Assembly (NCBI RefSeq): GCF_022539505.1 | Contig: NC_061510.1 | Location: 225,950,043-226,014,042, forward strand | DNA: 64,000 bases | Direction of reading: 5' to 3' | Source: Lolium rigidum | Taxonomy: Eukaryota; Streptophyta; Magnoliopsida; Poales; Poaceae | Shown: positions 56,546 through 64,000 of the stretch, one piece after another | Layout of the letters: every line of letters begins with the position of its first letter | Numbering within the stretch: position 1 is the stretch's first letter | Notes under the pieces: model-generated | Seen by the model: the letters and a program-made list of their open reading frames with translations, nothing else | What the model was told of the DNA's origin: nothing | Databases searched by the model: none | Program-made: the position numbers and the translations under genes

Positions 56546-58938
56546 TCAAATTTTGGCTTGTTGGTCCCCAACCAAGTTGGGTCCTAAGAAGTTAGTCACA
56601 ATAGGCTTAGCAACCCAAATGGTTCTTTTTACGAAACCACTTTGAGTGCCAACATATTTGGCAAACACATCGCCAACCTTATCCTTACGTAGAGAATAAG
56701 CACCATGGATCAAGATAGGGTTGGATGAGTTACCAATAGTGCACAAGGAGGAGATGTGGCCCTTCTCACGGCATATGTAGCATGTTCTTCTCTTCTCCTT
56801 CTTCTCACTTGATTTCTCCACAACAGGAGCCTTGGCTTGATCCTTCTTGGGTAGCGGCCTTTCTTCAAGTTGAGGTAGATCATGAGCTTGACCTTGAGGT
56901 AGACCATGAGCTCCATCTTGAGGCTGCTTCCCTTGTTTCTTCTCGCCAAGTGGCTTCTTCTTCAAGGGGCAAGATCTAACATGATGCCCTTCAATCTTGC
57001 ACTTGAAGCACACAATCTTGGCGGGATCCTTCACATGTCCTTGGCCCTTCTTCCGCTTGTGCATGGTGGACTTGTTCTTGTCGTTGGAGTTGAATCCAAG
57101 TCCACTCTTGTCATTGGGGGATTGCTTACCTCCAGGACCCTTTACGAAGTCCTTCTTCAAAGAAGAGACTTGGGCCTCGAGCTCTTCGATTTCCTCTACA
57201 TGGTTAGTAACAACACAAGTATTAGAGGAAGTGGAAGGTTCATTGTTAGAGCAACAAGACAAGGTAGGTAATTCACCACAAGATATAGCAATAGCATGGG
57301 TGGGTGAATTACTAGCACTAGCACATGGATTTGTAGAGCAACAAGGCATAGAAGGTAGTTCACCACAAGATAAATCAATAGCATGAGTGGGTGAACTATA
57401 AGCACTAGCACATGGCAAAATAGCATTTTGAGAGGTAGTGCTAGTACTCACATGAGGCTCACAAGATGTTACCTTTGACATGATAGCCTCATGAGCTAAC
57501 TTTAGCATATCATGAGAGACTAGAAGATCATGATGGGAGCTTGAGAGCTTTCCATGAATTTCTTCCAATTTCTCATAATTGCTTGTTAGCAAAGTAAGTT
57601 GAGCCCTTAGCTCAACATTCTCCTTTAATATGGATGCTTCACAAGAGGTAGAGTTAGTAGCACAATCATTATCAATTATAGCACAAGGAGAAGGCAACTT
57701 AGCAAGCTCTATTAGGTTGAGAGCCTTAAATTGCTCATGTGACTCGGTGAGTTTGATGAGCTCACTCTCAATGGCCCTAGTCCATTCTTGAGAAGCTCAA
57801 AATCCTCAAGGAGTTTAGCATGAGCAATTACTAGCTCAACATTTTTAATTTGAAAATCATGTGCCACCTCTAAAGCTCTATCACGAGATTCCTTTACTTT
57901 AGATAGCTCTAGAGTAAAGGTCTCATCAAGAGATTCATTGGTGGTTTGTTGTTCTTCAAGAGCTTCACTAAGAGTTGCAATCTCGTTTGCATACTCACGC
58001 TCATGCTCTTCCATTTTCTCAATATTTTTTGTGCTCTCAATGGAAAAAGCCAAGATTTTCATAAAGTGGGAGCAAGCACATTTCTTATTATGAAGAGCAT
58101 GGTATACCAACTCACCCATCATGTTTAAGGAAGCAACATTAAGTTCTTCCATATCATCATCCTCATCATCACTAGATAATAGGGTTCCAAGGAAGGAGAT
58201 ACCTTAGAAGTCCTAGACATAAGGCAAGTGTAAGTACCATGAGATGATGAAGAGGATGAAGTAATTGAAGCTCCATCCAAGATCTTGTCTTGGCCCATAG
58301 TATCCTTGGTTCCCTCTACATTGTTAGTCACACAAATACTAGAGGAAAGCAAAGTATTTTCATTATGGCAACAAGACAAGGCAAGCATATCATCATGGAA
58401 TGAAGATATGCAAGGACTACCAACACTAGCATGTAAAGCATTGATAGTGCTATAAGTGTTCAAGTCCAAAGATGAAACCTTGCAATGGGATAGGGATGAA
58501 GAATCATCAAGAGAAGGCTCACTATCAACAATGCAATGTTCATCACCACTCACCATACCATTACCTTGTGTCTTACCACACATTGGTGAAGTGGAAGGAG
58601 TGCGATCATCCTCAATGGTCTTGTATCCACCATATGTATCTCGAAGCTTTGTCCAAAACTCATGAGCACTCCGGAAAGACGCGATGGAGTAGATCACTAC
58701 ATGACTCACAACATGGCAAAGCACTTTAGTAGCTTGAGCATCTAGATAAGAGTTTTTCTTCTCCTCAAAAGATGGATTTTGTGGATCCTTAGGAGGAGAA
58801 AAAACCCATATCAAGAATTTTCTCCACATGTGGGTGCATGCCCCTAAAATAATCAAGCATGTAGAATTTCCAAACATCATAATTAGTGCCATCAAATGTA
58901 AAAGTGGTATTGTGCACTAATCCTCTAGCCGACGTCAT
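56546..58938 (-). pseudogene. Copia Gag with two zinc knuckles, frameshifted
   Basis: The start is ATG at 58938 (MTSARGLVHN), about 40 nt inside the primer site. The N-terminal Gag part includes NSYLDAQATKVLCHVV and EFWTKLRDTYGG, with a frameshift near the T-run at 58800. A Ser-rich stretch follows, then after another frameshift (about 58150) a coiled-coil-rich region (EHEREYANEIATLSEALEEQ). A third break lies near 57700. The last open part (57697-56546) has two CX2CX4HX4C zinc knuckles, CFKCKIEGHHVRSC and CYICREKGHISSLC. A long Gag with coiled coil fits Sireviruses. It ends before any protease. Confidence 0.85.
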
Positions 58939-58980
58939 TACTCTCTAGGCGGTAAAGCCCAATAAGATAAGAGAGCCCTA

Positions 58981-58992
58981 GCTCTGGTACCA
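58981..58992 (-). other. Primer-binding site, initiator tRNA-Met type
   Basis: TGGTACCAGAGC on the minus strand differs at one base from the common copia site TGGTATCAGAGC. It lies directly inside the 5' LTR. Confidence 0.88.
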
Positions 58993-58994
58993 AT

Positions 58995-60862
58995 TGAATG
59001 TACAAGGACGTCGCCTAGAGGGGGGGTGAATAGGCGGGTTATAAAAACTTCTACTTGATTGCTAAACAAGGCGGAATAAAACTACACAATGTTTACTTGT
59101 TAAGCACAAAGCCTATCAAATGGGGTTTTCCTATGTGCACCAACAACCTATGCTAAGCATGATGAGCAACAAGATGATAACAAGCTAGGTATAGAACATC
59201 AATCATGACGGATATCATAATGTAAAGCGCATAGGTAAAGGAGCTCGGGTTGAGAAGTAACCGGTGCACGAGGAGATGATGATGTATCCCGAAGTTCACA
59301 CCCAAGGGTGCTACGTCTCCGTTGGAGCGGTGTGGAGGCACGAGGCACTCCAATGAGCCACTAGGGCCACCGTATTCTCCTCGAGCCTCTCCACCAAGGG
59401 GAAAGCCTCGATCCACTAAGGGACCCTTGAGGGTGGTCACCAAACCCGTACAAGCTTGGGGCAAACACCCAAGTATCAAGCTTGAGGCAACTCCACAACA
59501 CGGAGGCTCTCAAGTACAAGGCCTCAAAGGCTACAACGCGCCGCACCGGCGACAAGGCCACAAAGACTCCAATGCGCCACAACCGGCTCCAAAACCACAA
59601 AGGCTACCACACTCCACAAAGGCAACAACGCCACAAAGGCTACCACGCCACAAAGACGACAAGGCCACAAATGCTACAAGGACACTAAGGCTACAACACC
59701 ACAAAGGCAACAAGGCCACGAAGGCAACAACACCACTAAGGTCAACACGCCCTCTATGAGACCGAAACCCCAAAGAGAACCGAAACCGATGCACCTAATG
59801 CAATGGCTAAGAACACCACTAAGATGCCCAAGTTCTTCTCTCCGAAATTCCAACAAAGCTACAAAAGCTATTGGGGGAATAAGGGAGGAAGAACAAAATA
59901 GGGGGAGGAACACCAAATTACTCCAAGATCTAGATCTAGCAAGATCCCCTCACTTGGAGAGGGATTCAATTGGTGAAGCACTAGATCTAGATCTCCTCTC
60001 TCCTTTCCCCCAAAAATATGCAAGAAATAGTGGGGGGAATCAAGAGGATGGTAAAACTCTTCAAGTTCAACAATGGAGGAGAGAGAATGGGTGAGAAGAA
60101 GTAGTTGGGTCGGAGGTGGAAGAGAGGTATATATAGGGGCCCGAAAATATAGCTGTTGGGGCTGGAAAAATGGTCAAATTCGCGCCCGAGCGGTACTACC
60201 GCTTGTCAAAGCGGTACTACAGCTCGCGCGCAAAACTGTGTAAAAGGCAGGTAAAAAGTTGAACTGGTAGTACCGCTCTGCGGAGCGGTACTACCGCTTG
60301 TGCCTAAAATCAAAGCAAACTGCAAATCTGAGATAGAGAAAAGGCAGTGCATGCGTGTGAATGGAAAAAGGGGCAGAGCAGACAGCAGGCGGTAGCGCAT
60401 GGCAGGGTGGGGCCGGAGCAGGCAGCAGCGCCTGGTAGCGTGGCAGGCGGCAGCGTGGGCGGGAGCCGTACGCTGCGTTGACCGCAGCGATTCTCCGCGC
60501 GGGAGATCGAGCGAGAGGGCGTGGGCGAGCGTGGCGATGGCCTGGCGTTGTGCGAGCGGAGGCGTGGCTGGGCGCGGTGGTGGGCTGAGCTGGGAGGGCA
60601 GCTCAGTGCGGGAAGAGAGGCTGTGGGAAAAAAAGGAAAACGGGCCGGCCGGTAGTACCGGCTTGGTACCGGGCCGGTACCGTAAATGGGCTACGGTACT
60701 ACCGGGCCGGTACCGGCCTGGTACCGCTTGCGATCCAGTATACAAAACTGGGCGTGCGGTACTTGGGCCGGTACCGCTCACGGTAGTACCGCCCAGCCCA
60801 ATAATGTTTATTTTCGTTTCCTTTTTCTCCGCAACACGGAAAACACAATAACTCAAGCTAGG
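58995..60862 (-). repeat. 5' LTR of the gag-only copia element, first part
   Basis: Near-identical to 51712-53569. It has the same minisatellite (about 59515-59755), TATA box (60126-60134), hairpin (60266-60295) and CGGTACTACCG array. It is interrupted by the mini-Tat element and continues at 63411. Confidence 0.92.
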
Positions 60863-61250
60863 TGACAAGGTATTAACTTGTCAATGCCTACGTATTGTAG
60901 ACTAGGGTTTGGTTGGAAGTAGAGGGCAAGTAGATCTCGAAGGTTTCAGCCGAAAAGTACTCGACGATTAAGAAACTAAGGTTATGTTGACAATGGATTC
61001 GATCCTCTCTTTGTCCCTCGACTCCCCCTTATATAGGAGGCGGAGCCGAGGGTATCGTGTTACACAAGATTACAAATTCCGGGAGACTCTCTGAGTTCGA
61101 CCCGTAAAGTTACAAGTCTCTATATTTTCTAATACAACTCAACTTTCCTTAATACTAACTGGGCTTCCGAACTTCATATTCTTCGACTTGTTGGCCTTCA
61201 GTAAACCCCGGGTACCATCTTCGGCAGGCCCATTGGGGATGCCTACGTCA
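60863..61250 (-). repeat. 3' LTR of the mini-Tat element
   Basis: 388 bp from TGACAAGGTATT to GCCTACGTCA, with TATA box TATATAAG on the minus strand (61028-61035). Confidence 0.95.
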
Positions 61251-61537
61251 GTAGCCCCCGAGATTTTGCTTGAATCGAAGAATCAGGGAAAATCTCCAAC
61301 TTTATAATCGTCAAATAACTTTTTCAAGTCATCTCATATCTTTAAATAAACCATTATATATTGCACAGGGATAATGGTAGTTGGGGCTAGTTCATCTGAT
61401 GGATCAGGTACTAGTTAACTGCTCTAGTGGCAATCCGCAAGAACCTACTTCAAAATCACGTCCCTGGACATGATCTTGGGATACTGGTGTTAACTCGACA
61501 GGTGCCGCTTAAGGTCTTACCATATGTTGAGTCCCAG
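61251..61537 (-). other. Polypurine tract and short 3' region of the mini-Tat element
   Basis: GCAAAATCTCGGGGGCTAC on the minus strand lies next to the LTR. The remaining 270 bp is homologous to 32300-32560, the 3' region of the other small Tat-type element, so only the end of a longer 3' region is kept. Confidence 0.8.
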
Positions 61538-62971
61538 TCATATTTTATCGGGTACTCCATCAACTAGCCAATCCTCGGGATCCTGTAGACCATCAATTTT
61601 TTTGAAATTGTCAGGTAACTTAAACCCTGACGGGACCCGTGTTTTTCGGACTCGTCTCGTGAAACACGGGAGCCCACACATATCTTCTTCATCAACTTCT
61701 GGTGAATGCCGATGTTCTCTTCTGTCCTGTCGCGCTCTATCCACCCTTGCCTGAGTTGCTGAATCTGTTGCTCCACTCGCTCTCGGGGGATCCTGCACTA
61801 CTGCAGTAGGTCGCGGACTATTTTGCCTTGCAGCTCCTTCGGGAGGTGTAGTTGTGAATGCTGTTCCCATGGCTCCAACTCCTGCCATGGCCATGTTATA
61901 CAACGCTTCTCTCGGATCCCCAGGAGGTGGCCTGGACGCGAGGATGAAAGCTTGCGTTGCCATGTATCCAGCTTCCGGTGTTTTGGGGATGATATTTCCC
62001 CTTGTGTCGATTGACATAAAAGGCATGTCGAGGTTTTGAACTAAATTTTCTCTCTCTGCTTCAGGTATATTTTGCAGCCGAGATCTTGCTCTTCTTCGAG
62101 CTTCTCTGTGACTATCTCCCGAAGTTCCTGACTGTCGGCTTAGATCTGCCCTTCGCCTGCTTGACGCGGAAGCTGCCTCCTTTCTTCTATTCAGTGCAGT
62201 TGTCTGTTTTTCTAACTCTCTACCAACACGAGCGAGTCTGTATTGGTAAGCTTGCAATTCTTCTGCCGTAGCAGTTGTGGTCATTGGTTCTGTACCATCC
62301 ATGGCTCTTGCGGCTCTGTCCCACGCTTCTTGTGGGAGTTGGATCCTTAAACGCGGTGTAGGCCCGACATATTTAGTGCCTAAACCTCGCCTGAGATCAG
62401 CAGGATCGACATATGGGTTTCCCGCATCGTCGAAAGCCTCTGACGTCTCCGGCTCTGCTCGATTTGTTTCGTCAATTGCATAGATCTGATGATATTTTGA
62501 ATTTTGATTTTTGTCAGGATTGGTGACACCATCGTATAGATTGGTGAAGACCTTTCCAACAACAATAGATCTGTCGATGAAATTGAAGCTGTCGATGCTG
62601 TCTGAGTCGCTGCTTATATCAGAGTCCGGAGACGACTCGAAGGACATGTCGCTAAAGATCTTGGCGAGCTTTTCGCTTGCCATAGTGTTGATGAAGCGTG
62701 GCGACGAAACCTCCTCTTCGCTTGACGAAAAGTCAGAATCGACCGCCGATAATCCCGTCGAGATCGGAACTTCGAGACAATACGATCCTTCTTTCTCGAC
62801 ACAGAATCGGAACTTTCTGAACGTCATCTCCATGGGCTCCTCCAGATACGCATATGCATCCAAACGGGAGGGCGGGTGAGGAACAAAATCGACTAGATCA
62901 GTTTCGATCTGTTTACCTCGATCCATCGCGTTGCTTTCTACCGACGAAGTCGACGATCTTGAACGTGCCAT
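61538..62971 (-). CDS. Truncated Tat-type Gag, N-terminal part (about 477 aa)
   Basis: An open frame from MARSRSSTSSVES to DGVPDKI. A frame upstream to 63016 exists but would need a non-ATG start inside the primer site, so the ATG at 62971 is chosen. The protein has a Ser/Asp-rich stretch (about residues 75-145) and a proline-containing segment (DPADLRRGLGTKYVGPTPRL). An Arg-rich coiled region (about 235-325) follows, and at the end RVPSGFKLPDNFKKIDGLQD. In full Tat elements that last motif sits just before the retrotransposon-gag core. Here coding stops a few residues later, so the particle-forming core is missing. Whether the short protein does anything is unknown. Confidence 0.75.
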   Translation of the reverse strand: MARSRSSTSSVESNAMDRGKQIETDLVDFVPHPPSRLDAYAYLEEPMEMTFRKFRFCVEKEGSYCLEVPISTGLSAVDSDFSSSEEEVSSPRFINTMASEKLAKIFSDMSFESSPDSDISSDSDSIDSFNFIDRSIVVGKVFTNLYDGVTNPDKNQNSKYHQIYAIDETNRAEPETSEAFDDAGNPYVDPADLRRGLGTKYVGPTPRLRIQLPQEAWDRAARAMDGTEPMTTTATAEELQAYQYRLARVGRELEKQTTALNRRKEAASASSRRRADLSRQSGTSGDSHREARRRARSRLQNIPEAERENLVQNLDMPFMSIDTRGNIIPKTPEAGYMATQAFILASRPPPGDPREALYNMAMAGVGAMGTAFTTTPPEGAARQNSPRPTAVVQDPPRASGATDSATQARVDRARQDRREHRHSPEVDEEDMCGLPCFTRRVRKTRVPSGFKLPDNFKKIDGLQDPEDWLVDGVPDKI

Positions 62972-62998
62972 CGAGATCAGCTCCTTGTCGCCTCTAAT

Positions 62999-63015
62999 CC
63001 CCACGGTCGGTTCCA
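62999..63015 (-). other. Primer-binding site of the mini-Tat element
   Basis: TGGAACCGACCGTGGGG on the minus strand, two bases inside the 5' LTR at 63018. I do not assign the tRNA. Confidence 0.7.
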
Positions 63016-63017
63016 AT

Positions 63018-63405
63018 TGACAAGGTATTAACTTGTCAATGCCTACATATTGTAGACTAGGGTTTGGTTGGAAGTAGAGGGCAAGTAGATCTCGAAGGTT
63101 TCAGCCGAAAAGTACTCGACGATTAAGAAACTAAGGTTATGTTGACAATGGATTCGATCCTCTCTTTGTCCCTCGACTCCCCCTTATATAGGAGGCGGAG
63201 CCGAGGGTATCGTGTTACACAAGATTACAAATTCCGGGAGACTCTCTGAGTTCGACCCGTAAAGTTACAAGTCTCTATATTTCCTAATACAACTCAACTT
63301 TCCTTAATACTAACTGGGCTTCCGAACTTCATATTCTTCGACTTGTGGGCCTTCAGTAAACCCCGGGTACCATCTTCGGCAGGCTCATTGGGGATGCCTA
63401 TGTCA
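63018..63405 (-). repeat. 5' LTR of the mini-Tat element
   Basis: 388 bp, partner of 60863-61250, with TATA box at 63183-63190. TSD CTAGG follows. Confidence 0.95.
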
Positions 63406-64000
63406 CTAGGCAACTCCGATTAGGGTGAAACCAATTTTGTTGGAAAGAGGGCGACAAGAGATACCTCCACACAAGGTGAAAACATGGAAAAGAGTGGATG
63501 ATGATTTTGTCATGGTCATAGAGGTGTAACCTCTCAATATGGTATATCGGGAAAATCATCACCCTCGCACATGCAACATGCGATGCTCCGAAATCCGTTT
63601 CCGATGAGGTAGAGCTTGTCATGAGAATGAACACAAGCTCTCATACATATCAAGGATAAGAACCAAGAACAACCGACAAAAACGATGCTATGCATGCAAG
63701 GTTTGAGCTCTCTCCGATGATGCGACCCACTATCATATCGAGCACAAACCTTATCCTTGCGTGTTCCTCTCGAGTCGGCAAGCTCCGTCTTCACCCTCTT
63801 CGTCATTGTACATGCCACCATCTTCTTCCAACATACACGCCACCGTCTTCTTCCATCTTCTACGCACGCCACCGTCTTCATCCATCTTCTACGCCGTCTT
63901 CATCCCTCTTCATCTTCTACACCGTCTTCATCTCTCTTCGACACCGTCTTCATCCGTCTTCTTCATTGAACACGATCTTCTCCTTCTTGCAACCTTGAGA
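63406..64000 (-). repeat. 5' LTR of the gag-only copia element, continuation
   Basis: It aligns with 53565-54153 and includes the CTTCATC-type repeats (about 63780-63965). It runs off the window about 90 bp before its expected end. Confidence 0.92.

Larger units (their letters stand above)
60863..63405 (-). mobile_element. Mini-Tat retrotransposon, 2.5 kb
   Basis: Two 388-bp LTRs with TG...CA, TSD CTAGG (60858-60862 and 63406-63410), primer site, polypurine tract and a single ORF for the N-terminal part of a Tat-type Gag. Protease and pol are absent. The LTRs differ at about five positions by eye. It is related to the small Tat-type element 31200-32966/43669-43838. Confidence 0.95.
51712..64000 (-). 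mobile_element. Gag-only copia element, right end outside the window
   Basis: Inserted in the integrase of another copia element; the left flank is ATAGT (51707-51711). The left LTR is 51712 to about 54243, the 3' internal region 54244-56545, gag 56546-58938, the tRNA-Met-type primer site 58981-58992, and the 5' LTR starts at 58995, interrupted at 60863. No protease, integrase or RT is present, so it is nonautonomous. Similar LTR motifs suggest that it belongs to the same family as its target. Confidence 0.88.

Noticed and set aside
62972..63016. Upstream extension of the mini-Tat Gag to 63016
   Set aside because: It would need a TTG start within the primer-binding site; the ATG at 62971 is the natural start.
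1..64000. Host gene, tRNA or defence-type gene cluster
   Set aside because: I looked on both strands for non-TE coding with exon structure and for tRNA-like sequences; every long frame belongs to a transposable element.

Overview
This is plant nuclear DNA from the wheat tribe (Triticeae; wheat, Aegilops or barley-like). It is almost wholly transposable elements nested in one another. I see no host gene, tRNA, rRNA or CRISPR array. The assignment rests on the repeat types: Athila-type Ty3/gypsy elements with TGATACGTCTCC-type LTR ends and tRNA-Asp primer sites, Tat-type gypsy elements, Sirevirus-like and Angela-like copia LTRs, and CACTA elements. Family names such as Sabrina, WHAM and Fatima are from memory and are not used as firm calls.

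Left block (1-31099). The base is a minus-strand Athila-type element whose 3' LTR is broken twice. A copia LTR (1-174 plus 8333-9363) sits in it and carries a complete Athila-type element (175-8327, TSD GTGAC) with only gag and protease. A 15.6-kb Tat-type element (9663-25232, TSD GTCAC) with 3.9-kb LTRs also sits in it. The Tat element keeps only fragments of gag and integrase. It carries, on the opposite strand, a three-exon gene for a plant-mobile-domain protein, and a nonautonomous CACTA element (19403-20940, TSD AGC).

Middle block (31200-43568) lies between two runs of exactly 100 N. Three nested target-site duplications and one reading frame on its two sides match the DNA right of 43668 only if this block is reverse-complemented. 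It is therefore most likely a contig placed in the wrong orientation. After flipping, the right half reads as one structure: a copia element with pol (48895-51711) and a downstream env-position ORF. A solo Athila-type LTR (TSD GAGAG) splits that ORF. A pol-less Athila-type element (TSD TTGTC) splits the solo LTR. A small Tat element (TSD GTTAG) splits that element. A Tat-type element with pol remnants and a CACTA end lies in the copia 3' LTR.

Right block (43669-64000) continues this. The integrase of the copia pol is interrupted at 51712 by a second copia element that has gag but no pol and runs off the window. Its 5' LTR is interrupted by a 2.5-kb mini-Tat element (60863-63405, TSD CTAGG) with identical-length LTRs and only the N-terminal part of gag.

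Most coding regions are broken by stops or frameshifts. The best preserved are the gag of 175-8327, the mini-Tat gag and the antisense plant-mobile-domain gene. Several elements have lost pol and would depend on enzymes from elsewhere.
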